This document shows, piece after piece, positions 33,000-42,623 of a stretch of DNA of 64,000 nucleotides (its first letter is position 1; every line of letters starts with the position of its first letter). Origin of the DNA: CAVZGO01 sp963774935 (GTDB lineage Bacteria > Chloroflexota > Anaerolineae > Anaerolineales > UBA4823). Both the position numbers and the translations under genes were made by a program. The DNA lies in contig CAVZGO010000007.1 of the NCBI GenBank assembly GCA_963774935.1, positions 248,001-312,000 of the forward strand, in the 5' to 3' direction. The notes below the pieces were generated by a model. The model did no database searches, was not told the origin of the DNA, and saw nothing but the letters and a program-made list of their open reading frames with translations.

Positions 33000-35183
33000 A
33001 TGGACCTGCTGAGTGGTCTAAATGCGCAACAACAACAAGCGGTTATGGCTGGCCTTGGTCCGGTTCTGGTGCTGGCTGGTCCGGGGTCCGGGAAAACGCG
33101 CGTCCTCACCCAGCGCATCGCCTATCTGATCGGCGCTATGGGAGTCAGCCCATACCATATCCTGGCGGTCACTTTCACCAACAAAGCCGCTAAGGAAATG
33201 GAAAACCGGCTTGTTGGCCTGATCGGAGAAACCACACGCGGTTTGTCCATGGGCACTTTTCACTCAATATGCTCCCGTATCCTACGCAGGGAAGCCGAGC
33301 ATTTGCCCTTTGAAGCGAATTTTGTCATCTTCGACGCTGATGACCAGCTCGACCTGGTCAAGCGCGCTCTGAAAGACCTGAATGTCAATGAAAAGAACTA
33401 CCGTCCACTGGGCGTACACGCGGCTATTTCGAACGCAAAAAATGAGCTGGTACTGCCCGATGATTTCCCAATCAACCATTATCGCGACGAGATCGTCAAA
33501 CGGGTTTACAAACGCTACCAGGAGCTCCTGCTGGCTAACAACGCACTGGATTTCGATGATTTGTTGCTTTGGACAGCGTACCTGCTCGAAGAAACCCCTC
33601 CCGTCCGAGAACGTTATGCCCGCCGTTATGAACATGTCTTGGTAGATGAGTTCCAGGATACCAACCAGGCGCAGTACACTTTGCTGAAGCACCTGGCATC
33701 ATTTCATAACAACATCTTTGTAGTTGGCGATACCGATCAGTCGATTTACCGCTGGCGCGGGGCAGATTATCGTAATGTTTTGCGCTTTGAGAAGGATTTT
33801 CCCGATACCCAGGTCATCATGCTCGAGCAGAACTATCGCTCGACCCAGGCGATCCTGGATGTCGCCATGGCGATCATAGACCGCCACCCCTATCGCCGTC
33901 CGAAACGCCTGTTCACGGAACGCGGCGCCGGGCAGAAAATCAGAGTCTATGAAGCCTATGACGACCGGGCAGAGGCATCCTTCATCGTAGATACAATCTC
34001 GAGCTCAGTAGCTCGCCAGCAAGCCCAACCGGGTGATTTTGCGGTTATGTACCGCACAAACGCACAGTCCCGCTTATTGGAAGAAGCATTCTTGCACGGT
34101 AACCTCCCTTATAAACTCGTAGGAGCTCAGCGGTTCTACGGCCGGCGTGAAATTAAGGACATCATGGCTTATCTTCGGATAGTACACAATCCGAATGACG
34201 AGGTCAGCCTCTCACGGATCATCAACATTCCTCCGCGCGGTATCGGCGACAAAACCTTTTTAGCGCTGCGCACACAAGCCCAAAAGGATCATGTTTCAGT
34301 CGGCAAATTGCTTGCAGACCAAACTGGTGATAGTGGCGCGCACATCCGAGAAATTTTCGCCGGGCGCAGTGGGGTAGTGCTCGCTAACTTTGCCACCCAA
34401 TTTAAATCATGGATTGCCCTGAAAGACGATTTCCATCCCCTGGCATTAATGGATCGCATCCTGGAAGACATCGATTATCACGGTTATATCGATGACGGCA
34501 CAGACGAAGGTCAGGACCGCTGGGATAACTTGATGGAGCTTCGCCGCCTGGCTGCCGAATATCAGGAGCAAGGCCTGGCTATATTCCTGGAGCGGGTGGC
34601 ACTGGTTTCCGATCAGGATACTTTGGTAAGTAATTCCAATGTTCCGACCCTGCTCACCTTGCATGCTGCTAAGGGTTTAGAGTTCCCGGTGGTTTTTATT
34701 GCCGGACTTAATGACGGCACCCTGCCACATAGCCGCTCATTTGACGACCCCGAAGCCATGATGGAAGAGCGTCGCCTGTTGTATGTTGGCATCACGCGGG
34801 CAAAAAACCACCTGTATTTATTGTACTCACAGAACCGCAGCTCTTATGGTTATGCTGAATCGGTGGAGCCCTCTCGTTTTCTAAATGACATCCCATCTGA
34901 ATACCTGGATATCCCCCAGGCAACACGCACTTCTGTGCGCACGACCACATCTGTTGCATCCCGCCCCGAGCGCTGGGACGTTGCCGAAAAACCAACCAAA
35001 GTTGCTCAAAAAGCTACCGAAGCTCGCTTTCGACCAGGATTACGAGTAAAACATCCCAGCCTGGGCGATGGAATCGTCTTAAAAAACGAGCTGCAAGATG
35101 GGGATGAAATCGTCGATGTATTTTTTGCAGGCATCGGGCTTAAACGCCTGATGGCTTCACTGGCAAACCTGGAGGTCAAATGA
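33000..35183 (+). CDS. pcrA: UvrD/PcrA-type superfamily 1 DNA helicase
   Basis: A 3'-5' DNA helicase of 727 residues. All motifs are present: Q-motif LNAQQQQAV, Walker A GPGSGKT, TFTNKAAKEM, the VDEFQDTN motif II, GDTDQSIYRWRGA, EQNYRST, LLTLHAAKGLEFPVVF, and VGITRAK. The C-terminus has the PcrA-typical Tudor-like module (GLRVKHPSLGDGIV). An extended -10 box (TGCTATAAT at 32945-32953) gives a leader of about 40 nt. No clear Shine-Dalgarno is seen. Confidence 0.96.
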   Translation: MDLLSGLNAQQQQAVMAGLGPVLVLAGPGSGKTRVLTQRIAYLIGAMGVSPYHILAVTFTNKAAKEMENRLVGLIGETTRGLSMGTFHSICSRILRREAEHLPFEANFVIFDADDQLDLVKRALKDLNVNEKNYRPLGVHAAISNAKNELVLPDDFPINHYRDEIVKRVYKRYQELLLANNALDFDDLLLWTAYLLEETPPVRERYARRYEHVLVDEFQDTNQAQYTLLKHLASFHNNIFVVGDTDQSIYRWRGADYRNVLRFEKDFPDTQVIMLEQNYRSTQAILDVAMAIIDRHPYRRPKRLFTERGAGQKIRVYEAYDDRAEASFIVDTISSSVARQQAQPGDFAVMYRTNAQSRLLEEAFLHGNLPYKLVGAQRFYGRREIKDIMAYLRIVHNPNDEVSLSRIINIPPRGIGDKTFLALRTQAQKDHVSVGKLLADQTGDSGAHIREIFAGRSGVVLANFATQFKSWIALKDDFHPLALMDRILEDIDYHGYIDDGTDEGQDRWDNLMELRRLAAEYQEQGLAIFLERVALVSDQDTLVSNSNVPTLLTLHAAKGLEFPVVFIAGLNDGTLPHSRSFDDPEAMMEERRLLYVGITRAKNHLYLLYSQNRSSYGYAESVEPSRFLNDIPSEYLDIPQATRTSVRTTTSVASRPERWDVAEKPTKVAQKATEARFRPGLRVKHPSLGDGIVLKNELQDGDEIVDVFFAGIGLKRLMASLANLEVK

Positions 35184-35258
35184 TAATTAACCGTACAGGC
35201 CTCAATTCGCATCTGGATATTCTTCAGCTCCTGCCATTCGAGCTGTAATACATTTAGT

Positions 35259-35756
35259 ATGCCGATCCTACACGCTTCTTCTTTTGAATTCATCAGCCGC
35301 AGCGTTGAGCAAACTCGCCGGGTGGGAATGCGGCTGGGAGCAATGCTTTCACCTGGAGATGTGATCTGCCTGACCGGTGAGCTCGGTGCAGGTAAAACCA
35401 CCCTGGTACAGGGCATTTCAGCGGGTTGGGGCTCGCTTGATCCGGTTACCAGCCCGACCTTTGTGTTAGTGAACGTTTACCGCCGCCTGGATGATCAGCG
35501 CCTCTACCATGTTGACGCTTACCGCCTGAATAGCCCGGAAGAAGCGGAGTCTCTCGATCTAGAGGACCTGATCGAAGATGGCCCCCTGGTGATCGAGTGG
35601 GCTGATCGTATCGAGGCTACTCTTCCCGTTGACCACCTTACCATTGCGATGCAATGGATCGAAGAAAACCAGCGCGATATGGTGTTCACCGCTAGCGGAG
35701 AACACTGCATGGCGCTTCTCACCTCATTTCGCAAGCATATTTATGGGGTATCCTGA
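35259..35756 (+). CDS. tsaE: tRNA t6A biosynthesis ATPase TsaE
   Basis: Needed with TsaB and TsaD for N6-threonylcarbamoyl-adenosine in tRNA. The 165 residues carry the P-loop TGELGAGKTTL (39-49), TSPTFVLVN, HVDAYRL and VIEWADR, all family hallmarks. It overlaps tsaB by one base (35756). The upstream gap has only a weak TAATAC box 7 nt before the ATG. Confidence 0.95.
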   Translation: MPILHASSFEFISRSVEQTRRVGMRLGAMLSPGDVICLTGELGAGKTTLVQGISAGWGSLDPVTSPTFVLVNVYRRLDDQRLYHVDAYRLNSPEEAESLDLEDLIEDGPLVIEWADRIEATLPVDHLTIAMQWIEENQRDMVFTASGEHCMALLTSFRKHIYGVS

Positions 35757-36442
35757 TGCGCTCAAGTCACCCCGTCCTTCTCGCGATTGATACCTCTACT
35801 CGCACGATAGCTCTGGCACTATATACTGACCAGCAAGTTTTGAGTGAGCAGATATGGACCAGTTATGACCACCATACAATTGAGCTCGCCCCCGCCATAT
35901 CGAACCTGCTAGAACGCACCCGGCTTAAATCCACTGATCTCAGCGCAGTTGGAGTAGCTTTAGGTCCAGGATCATTTACCGGCTTGAGAATCGGGCTGGC
36001 TCTGGCAAAGGGTTTAGCCCTGGCGCAAAATTTACCCTTAATCGGTATCCCGAGTTTAGATAGCCTGGCTGCAGCGCAACCAGTGTTGAGTGAACAATTG
36101 GCAGCGATCTTACTGGCAGGACGTGGTCGCCTGGCGGTGAGCTGGTACCGGGCTTCCGGTCAAACCTGGCAGGCAGATGGAAAAATCGAAGTTCTCACCG
36201 CCCCCGAGCTTGTCGAAAGAATCCAATCGCCCACCCAGGTTTGCGGCGAGCTCACTGAGGAGGAGCGTAAACTAATAGGAACAAAGCATCGTCTCATTAA
36301 ACTGGCTTCACCCGCTGCGTGCTTGAGACGACCATCGTATCTGGCTGAACTGGCCTGGACGCGCTGGCAAAGCGGGCAGGTTGACGATCCCGCCAGCCTA
36401 TCCCCGATTTATTTGCACTATAATGATCCCATCCCTGGCTAA
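35756..36442 (+). CDS. tsaB: tRNA t6A biosynthesis protein TsaB
   Basis: A 228-residue ASKHA-fold partner of TsaD. It starts LLAIDTSTRTIALALY and has the conserved GPGSFTGLRIGLALAKGLA stretch. The protein has the usual length and lacks the metal-binding residues of TsaD, as expected. It sits in the tsaE-tsaB-rimI order common in bacteria. tsaD is not in this window. Confidence 0.95.
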   Translation: MRSSHPVLLAIDTSTRTIALALYTDQQVLSEQIWTSYDHHTIELAPAISNLLERTRLKSTDLSAVGVALGPGSFTGLRIGLALAKGLALAQNLPLIGIPSLDSLAAAQPVLSEQLAAILLAGRGRLAVSWYRASGQTWQADGKIEVLTAPELVERIQSPTQVCGELTEEERKLIGTKHRLIKLASPAACLRRPSYLAELAWTRWQSGQVDDPASLSPIYLHYNDPIPG

Positions 36443-36489
36443 GCCCAACTCCTGACAGGTTATCCACTAGATTGATTTTCGAAGTAACC

Positions 36490-37068
36490 ATGCACCCCAT
36501 CCTTGATAGAGAAGCATCATCGATATCCTGTCTGCTCCCCATCCACATTCGCCCGATGGAGGAGAAAGATATCCCGCAGGTCCAGGCTATCGATAAGCTA
36601 TCCTTTGCAATGCCCTGGCCGGAGCGTGCCTACCAATTCGAATTAATAGAGAATCAAAATTCTCTGTTGTGGGTCGCCGAACTTCAGGCAGCGAATGAAG
36701 CACCTGTCATTATTGGTCTGGTAGTGATATGGATGATCCTGGATGAGGCGCATATTGCCAGCATCGCTGTGCATCCTGATTACCGTGGTCAGGGAATCGC
36801 ACAACGCCTCCTGGCAACTGCCCTGATCGACGCCTTTCACCATCAAGCCATTCAGGCTACTTTGGAGGTGCGCTCGGGCAATCAGCCGGCACAAAGGCTG
36901 TACCGGCGTTTCGGTTTTGAGATCGCCGGTCTGCGACCACGCTATTACAGGGACAACAATGAGGATGCCATTATCATGACCCTCTTCAATCTAGGAGAGA
37001 CCTACCTCGAATGGCTGGAGCGCGACGGCTGGAAAACTGCACCTGCTCCACAAGGAGGCAAATCATGA
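36490..37068 (+). CDS. rimI: Ribosomal protein S18-alanine N-acetyltransferase-like GNAT
   Basis: A GNAT of 192 residues from ATG 36490 with RPMEEKDIPQVQAIDKLSF, the acetyl-CoA loop HPDYRGQGIAQRLL, LEVRSGNQPAQRLYRRFGF and the C-terminal GLRPRYYRDNNEDAIIM typical of RimI. A TTG at 36472 is in frame. It acetylates the N-terminus of S18 by family. Its stop overlaps the next start by ATGA. Confidence 0.92.
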   Translation: MHPILDREASSISCLLPIHIRPMEEKDIPQVQAIDKLSFAMPWPERAYQFELIENQNSLLWVAELQAANEAPVIIGLVVIWMILDEAHIASIAVHPDYRGQGIAQRLLATALIDAFHHQAIQATLEVRSGNQPAQRLYRRFGFEIAGLRPRYYRDNNEDAIIMTLFNLGETYLEWLERDGWKTAPAPQGGKS

Positions 37069-37721
37069 AATCTGAAGAAATTATGAAAAGCGTTGCGCAA
37101 GCGGTGTCTACCTGTACCCAGTGCGTGCTGCACCATTCGCGTAAATTCGCGGTTCCAGGAGAGGGACCAGCAGATGCCGACATCATGTTTATTGGAGAGG
37201 GGCCTGGCTTCTATGAGAACGAGCAGGGGCGACCCTTTGTCGGTCCCTCCGGAAAATTCCTGGACGAGCTGCTAGCCGGGATACATCTCAAGCGCTCGGA
37301 GGTTTTTATCGGCAACGTGGTTAAGTGTCGCCCACCAAGCAACCGCGACCCACTTCCGGAGGAGCTGGCTGCCTGCAGCGAGTACCTGGAACGCCAGATA
37401 CAAGCCATCAATCCTAAAGTCATTGTCACGCTGGGCCGATACTCTATGGCTTATTTCCTGCCCAATGCGAAAATCAGCGAAATTCATGGGCGTGCAATGA
37501 ATGTTAAAGGTCGCCTGATTGTAGCCATGTATCACCCTGCTGCTGCGCTGCATCAAAAATCGCTGAAATCGACCATCGAGGCAGATTTCTCGCGTTTACC
37601 AGATCTGATTGCAAAGGCAATGCGTAACCAGCCGGTCATCCAACCCGAAATACAACAGGCTGAAACGCCTGATGAACCGGCTCCTGAGAAAAAAGAGCCG
37701 AAACAATTATCCCTATTCTGA
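37065..37721 (+). CDS. udg: Family 4 uracil-DNA glycosylase with C-terminal clamp-binding motif
   Basis: Removes uracil from DNA. The 218 residues hold the four [4Fe-4S] cysteines (17, 20, 88, 104), motif A GEGPGFYENEQGRPFVG, and motif B YHPAAALH. A flexible Pro/Glu-rich tail from about 188 ends in QLSLF (214-218), the bacterial beta-clamp-binding consensus. ATG 37065 has AAGGAGG 7 nt upstream and overlaps rimI. Confidence 0.93.
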   Translation: MKSEEIMKSVAQAVSTCTQCVLHHSRKFAVPGEGPADADIMFIGEGPGFYENEQGRPFVGPSGKFLDELLAGIHLKRSEVFIGNVVKCRPPSNRDPLPEELAACSEYLERQIQAINPKVIVTLGRYSMAYFLPNAKISEIHGRAMNVKGRLIVAMYHPAAALHQKSLKSTIEADFSRLPDLIAKAMRNQPVIQPEIQQAETPDEPAPEKKEPKQLSLF

Positions 37722-37727
37722 GAAAAT

Positions 37728-39068
37728 ATGTACGCCACTTATAAAAAATCCCTTTTAGAAAAAATCGAACAACATACCGCTGAGGTCGCCATTCTAGGTC
37801 TTGGTTATGTGGGACTTCCCCTGGCAGTTGTGTTTGCCGAAGCTGGCTTTCATGTAACCGGAATCGATCCTGACAAAAACAAGGTAGATTCCATTTTACG
37901 TAGAGAAAGCCACATCCAGGATATCCCAAGCGAGCAAATCAGCCGGCTGGTTAGCCAGGGAAAGCTAACAGCCACTACTGACTTCGCAGCACTGAAGGAT
38001 GCCGATGCTGTCAGCATCTGTGTGCCCACCCCGTTGCGCAAAACCGGCGATCCGGACTTATCATTCATCCTCAGTGCCACCACAGAGCTGGAGCGCTACA
38101 TGCACCCTGGCATGGTCGTAGTGCTCGAATCTACCACCTACCCAGGCACGACAAGAGAAATCTTGCTGCCAAAGCTGGGTGAGGATAAAAACCTTAAGGT
38201 GGGCGAGACCTTTTTCCTCTCATTCTCTCCTGAGCGAGTCGACCCTGGACGTAAGGATTGGACGACACTTAATACCCCAAAGGTAATTGGCGGTATTACT
38301 CTCGATTGCACCGAAGTTTCCGCCACATGGTACAGCCAGGCTCTCCAGAATGTTGTGCCGGTTTCATCGGCAGAAGTTGCGGAGATGGCCAAGCTGCTCG
38401 AAAACACCTTCCGTATGATCAACATCGGCTTGGTCAATGAAATGGCAATCATGTGCAACCGCCTGGGTGTGGATGTCTGGGAGGTTATCGATGCAGCCGC
38501 CACAAAACCTTTCGGTTTTATGAAATTCACCCCCGGCCCTGGTCTGGGCGGGCACTGCATCCCCATCGACCCGCTGTATCTTTCCTGGAAGCTGCGCGCC
38601 CTTAACTATACTGCCCGGTTTATCGAGCTCGCCTCTGAGATCAACACCAATATGCCGCGCTACGTCGTCCAACTGGTGCAGGATGCTTTGAACCAGCAGG
38701 GCAAAGCGCTTAATGGCTCACGCGTGCTGGTGCTTGGGGCTGCCTACAAGCCAGATATCGATGACTTGCGCGAGTCCCCCGCTCTGGATGTGATTGGTCT
38801 GCTGGAGAAGAAAGGCGCGCAGGTGTCTTACCATGATCCATTGATCCCCCACCTCCATCATGACGGCTGGGAGCTCACCAGTGTCCCCGACCTGATGGAG
38901 GCGGTTAACCACAGCGACTGCCTGGTAATTATTACCGACCACAGCAGCTATGATTATGCTGCCTTACTGCAGGCAGTTGACGATGGCAAAGGCCGTTTAC
39001 TGATCGTCGATACCCGCAACGCCATGAAGGCAGCCAGCCGCTCCCACCCCTACATTTTCAGGTTGTAA
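37728..39068 (+). CDS. UDP-N-acetylhexosamine/UDP-sugar 6-dehydrogenase
   Basis: The 446 residues form a nucleotide-sugar dehydrogenase of the WbpA/TviB type: LGLGYVGLPLAVVFA NAD motif, ESTTYPGTT, the helix-linker NTFRMINIGLVNE, and the catalytic cysteine in GGHCIPIDP. It oxidises a UDP-sugar to the uronic acid, using two NAD+. It starts the polysaccharide locus, 6 nt before an epimerase. Distinguishing UDP-GlcNAc from UDP-ManNAc or UDP-Glc is not possible from sequence by eye. Confidence 0.92.
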   Translation: MYATYKKSLLEKIEQHTAEVAILGLGYVGLPLAVVFAEAGFHVTGIDPDKNKVDSILRRESHIQDIPSEQISRLVSQGKLTATTDFAALKDADAVSICVPTPLRKTGDPDLSFILSATTELERYMHPGMVVVLESTTYPGTTREILLPKLGEDKNLKVGETFFLSFSPERVDPGRKDWTTLNTPKVIGGITLDCTEVSATWYSQALQNVVPVSSAEVAEMAKLLENTFRMINIGLVNEMAIMCNRLGVDVWEVIDAAATKPFGFMKFTPGPGLGGHCIPIDPLYLSWKLRALNYTARFIELASEINTNMPRYVVQLVQDALNQQGKALNGSRVLVLGAAYKPDIDDLRESPALDVIGLLEKKGAQVSYHDPLIPHLHHDGWELTSVPDLMEAVNHSDCLVIITDHSSYDYAALLQAVDDGKGRLLIVDTRNAMKAASRSHPYIFRL

Positions 39069-39073
39069 AGCAC

Positions 39074-40054
39074 ATGGCAAATTACCTGGTCACTGGCACA
39101 GCCGGCTTCATCGGTTCTCGCGTCACCCAGATTCTACTGGATGCCGGGCACCAGGTAACAGGTATTGACAACCTGAACAGCGCATACGATGTGCGGGTGA
39201 AGGAACACCGGCTTCGACAGATCTTGCCGAGACCTGGTTTTACTTTTCACAGGATAGATATCAGCCACCGGGACAGCCTTGAGAGCGTGCTGCTTGAAAA
39301 GCCTGCAATAGACGCCGTGATTAACCTGGCAGCGCGTGCCGGGGTGCGCCAATCGGTCGAAGATCCCTGGGTATATGTTGATACCAATCTCACCGGCACC
39401 TTGAACTTACTCGAGCTGTGCCAGCGCCGAGGCATTCCCAAGTTTATCCTGGCATCAACTTCCAGCCTCTACGGCGCCAATGCCCCCTTGCCTACACCCG
39501 AGACTGCTGACAGCAGCCACCCGCTGCAGGCATACGCCGCCACGAAAAAGGCTGCTGAGGTACTCAGCTACGTCTACCACAACCTGTACGGGCTGGATGT
39601 CACTGTCTTTCGCTATTTCACTGTTTACGGACCGGCTGGACGTCCAGATATGTCCATGTTCCGCTTCACCCAATGGATCAGCGAAGGACTGCCGGTGCGC
39701 CTAACTGGCGATGGGGAACAAACGCGCGGTTTCACCTACGTGGATGATATTGCCCTTGGCACCATTGCCGGGCTTCAACGGCTCGGATTTGAGGTGATCA
39801 ATCTTGGCGGTCACGAAACCATCAGCATGAACGCCCTGATCCAAATGCTGGAAAGCAAAATCGGACGTAAAGCTAAGATCGTGCACCTGCCTGAAAGTAA
39901 AGCCGAGATGCTGGCGAATTGGGCGAATGTTGAAAAAGCCAGTCGATTGCTCGGTTGGCGACCTCAGGTAAACCTGGATCAGGGAGTATCCAACCTGGTA
40001 TCCTGGTACCAGGCAGAACGTACCTGGGCAAAACAGGTCGATACGAGCGGTTAA
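39074..40054 (+). CDS. NAD-dependent sugar epimerase (UDP-glucuronate 4-epimerase-like)
   Basis: An extended SDR of 326 residues: TGTAGFIGSRV, INLAARAGVRQSVEDP, STSSLYGAN, the catalytic Tyr-x3-Lys in YAATKKAAE, and FRYFTVYGP.GRPDM. The GVRQS and PDM segments are typical of UDP-GlcA/UDP-Gal(A) 4-epimerases. It follows the dehydrogenase, so the pair would make a uronic acid and then epimerise it. Stop and next start overlap (TAATG). Confidence 0.92.
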   Translation: MANYLVTGTAGFIGSRVTQILLDAGHQVTGIDNLNSAYDVRVKEHRLRQILPRPGFTFHRIDISHRDSLESVLLEKPAIDAVINLAARAGVRQSVEDPWVYVDTNLTGTLNLLELCQRRGIPKFILASTSSLYGANAPLPTPETADSSHPLQAYAATKKAAEVLSYVYHNLYGLDVTVFRYFTVYGPAGRPDMSMFRFTQWISEGLPVRLTGDGEQTRGFTYVDDIALGTIAGLQRLGFEVINLGGHETISMNALIQMLESKIGRKAKIVHLPESKAEMLANWANVEKASRLLGWRPQVNLDQGVSNLVSWYQAERTWAKQVDTSG

Positions 40055-41448
40055 TGGCTGCAAAAGCCTTTGCCCGCATACGTCAATTATTCCACCAGGT
40101 GTTCCAGTCACCCCTGATGCGCCGGGTGATTAAAAATTCAGGCTACCTGTTCAGCGCGACTGCTCTCGCGGCTGCGATCAGCATGCTGCAGAGCATTCTC
40201 GTCGGCCGATTATTGGGGGTGGCTGGCTTCGGCTTGCTGGGAGTCATCATCATGTTCACCAGCATAGTCAATAAATTTGTTTCCTTCCGCATGAGCGAGC
40301 TGGTTATCCGCTATGTTGGGCAGTACACTGAAGCCGACGATACTCCACGCGCCGCGGCAGTATTCAAGGCTGCTGCTCTGGCAGAAGTTGGCGCCTCGAT
40401 CGTTGCATTCGTCTTAATTTTGCTGCTTTCTCCTCTGGCTGCTGAATACTTCGCCAAGGATGCCAGCCTGGCTGGTCTGTTTGCCCTGTACGGGCTGATT
40501 GTACTTGCCAATCTGATCGCTGAGAGCTCGACGGGGGTATTGCAGAATTTCGACCGTTACCAGCGGATTGCATCGATGAACCTCACCCAAAGTCTGGTCA
40601 CTTTGGCGCTCATCTTCCTGATCTATCGGAATAATGGCACAATTACCCAGGTGGTGCTGGCGTACGTGATCGGCAAAACGATCTCTGCCCTGGCGATATC
40701 CGGGTCGGCATTGGTGGAGGCACACCACCGATGGGGTAAAGGCTGGTGGAAGACACCGCTTAGCCTGCTCGCCCCACAGCGCAAGGAGCTAACCCATTTT
40801 GCAGTCAGCACCAACCTGAGCGCCAGCCTTAGCCTGATTAACAAAGACAGCGAGCTGTTATGGGTCTCGCTTTTTCGCTCGCCCCTGGAAGCGGGGTACT
40901 ATAAAACCGCCCTGGCGATTGCCAATCTGGTGCAAATGCCTGTCAGCCCACTGCCCCAGGCAACATACCCAGAATTATCTCGTGCAGTGACGCGCCGCGA
41001 CTGGGCACAAGTACGCCAGGTACTGCGGCAGGGCTCTATCCTGGCAGGCGGTTTCAGCCTGGCGGCGATGATTTTCCTTGTCCTCTTTGGTCGCCAGGTG
41101 ATTCTACTTTTATACAAAGACCCGGCCTTCCTGCCTGCCTATCCCGCTCTGGTGATCCTTTTGGCAGGCTTCCTGGTTGCCAATACTTTCTATTGGAACC
41201 GGATTGCACTGCTCTCGTTAGGCTTACCGGATTTCCCCACCAAGCTGAATCTCGTGCTGGCAATCTTAAAAGTGATCGGAATTATCCTGCTGGTGCCACG
41301 TTATGGCTTCCTGGCCAGCGCCGCTTTATTCGCCGGATCGTATGTCATCGGCACGAGCATATCCGCCTGGAAAACCTACCAGGTGCTGCGAGAGCGGGAA
41401 GCCTCATCGACCAATTCTACTGACAACGCTTCAGCCCAAATGCAGTAA
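40054..41448 (+). CDS. Wzx-type polysaccharide flippase (MOP superfamily)
   Basis: The 464-residue integral membrane protein has about 12-14 helices and the opening KNSGYLFSATALAAAISMLQSILVGRLLGVAGFG typical of oligosaccharide flippases of the polysaccharide-biosynthesis family. It moves lipid-linked glycans across the membrane. ATG 40054 overlaps the epimerase stop; upstream in-frame codons lie inside that gene. Confidence 0.9.
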   Translation: MAAKAFARIRQLFHQVFQSPLMRRVIKNSGYLFSATALAAAISMLQSILVGRLLGVAGFGLLGVIIMFTSIVNKFVSFRMSELVIRYVGQYTEADDTPRAAAVFKAAALAEVGASIVAFVLILLLSPLAAEYFAKDASLAGLFALYGLIVLANLIAESSTGVLQNFDRYQRIASMNLTQSLVTLALIFLIYRNNGTITQVVLAYVIGKTISALAISGSALVEAHHRWGKGWWKTPLSLLAPQRKELTHFAVSTNLSASLSLINKDSELLWVSLFRSPLEAGYYKTALAIANLVQMPVSPLPQATYPELSRAVTRRDWAQVRQVLRQGSILAGGFSLAAMIFLVLFGRQVILLLYKDPAFLPAYPALVILLAGFLVANTFYWNRIALLSLGLPDFPTKLNLVLAILKVIGIILLVPRYGFLASAALFAGSYVIGTSISAWKTYQVLREREASSTNSTDNASAQMQ

Positions 41449-41450
41449 TA

Positions 41451-42623
41451 ATGCGCATAGCTTATATCCTTCCTTCCCTACAGAATCCATCCGGCTGGCG
41501 CACCCTGTCCATTGCCCTGATCCGGCATATTCAATCATCAATCGAGCCTGTGATCATAACTCCCCAGGAATATAAGAAGCAGGCTCACCAAGAGTTTTCA
41601 GGGCTGCCGATCTTCACCCTGCCCACCACCCAACAATATTCCCTGGCTAACCAGCGTGGTATCTCGTTGCTCCTCAAAAACCGCCGCGCAATCAATCATG
41701 GATTGAATTTACCTCCAATTGACATGGTCCATTCGCTCGAAGCCTATCCCACCGGTCTAGTAGGGGTTTGGCTGGCAAAAGCGCTGGGTGTGCCACATGT
41801 CTTCACCTCACACGGCACATACAGCGTGATTTGGAACAATTCACGCCGCGGCCTGGCGATTTTGGATCGCTGGGGGTACCTGTGGGTGCTGCGCAACACC
41901 CGCGCAATTTTCCCGGTCTCCGATGGCACTGCCAACATGATACGCCGCTATTATCCCGCTTCCAGCTCCCACATCGAGATGCGTACCATCCTGCCCGGCA
42001 ATGACTTCTACCAGCGGATTCCACGCCAGCAAGCAATGGAACGCGAATTCAATGGTCCACCTACACTGCTTAGTGTCGGCGACTTGAAGCCACGCAAGGG
42101 ACAGCACTTCAGCCTGGCTGCCTTTGCCCGGGTTCAATCTCAGCTACCTGAAGCACGCTACTGGATTGTGGGCTCATACAGCCCCGACCAACCTTATTTT
42201 CAGCAAATGCAGCAATTTATATCTGATAATCACCTGATTGGAGCACAGTTTTTAGGTGCGGTATCTGATAAGGAGCTGAGCCGCTGTTACCGTGAAGCCA
42301 CCATATTTGTCCTCACCCCTCAAGAGGAAAAACTCAATTTTGAAGGTTTCGGGCTGGTATATTTAGAAGCGGGAGCGTATGGATTGCCGGTGGTCGGAAC
42401 ACGCACGGGCGGCGTGCCGGATGCAATCCGAGATGGTGAAACTGGCATTTTGGTCGAGCCAGGAGACGTAGACGGAATCTCGGCAGCGATTTTGCGCCTG
42501 CTCACCAACCCGCAGGAGCTTAAACGCATGGGAGGCGCGAATCGTACCTGGTCTGAGACCCTCACCTGGCAACGCTACGCCGATGCCCACCTGCAGGCTT
42601 ATCAGGAGATAATCAGCCGGTGA
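41451..42623 (+). CDS. GT4-family glycosyltransferase
   Basis: A 390-residue retaining glycosyltransferase with the GT-B fold: MVHSLEAYPTGLVG and HVFTSHGTYSV at the N-terminal acceptor side, LLSVGDLKPRKGQHF, and the donor-binding FGLVYLEAGAYGLPVVGTRTGGVPDAI with the E-x7-E motif. Cytoplasmic or membrane-peripheral. The stop overlaps the next gene (GTGA). Donor sugar unknown. Confidence 0.92.
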   Translation: MRIAYILPSLQNPSGWRTLSIALIRHIQSSIEPVIITPQEYKKQAHQEFSGLPIFTLPTTQQYSLANQRGISLLLKNRRAINHGLNLPPIDMVHSLEAYPTGLVGVWLAKALGVPHVFTSHGTYSVIWNNSRRGLAILDRWGYLWVLRNTRAIFPVSDGTANMIRRYYPASSSHIEMRTILPGNDFYQRIPRQQAMEREFNGPPTLLSVGDLKPRKGQHFSLAAFARVQSQLPEARYWIVGSYSPDQPYFQQMQQFISDNHLIGAQFLGAVSDKELSRCYREATIFVLTPQEEKLNFEGFGLVYLEAGAYGLPVVGTRTGGVPDAIRDGETGILVEPGDVDGISAAILRLLTNPQELKRMGGANRTWSETLTWQRYADAHLQAYQEIISR

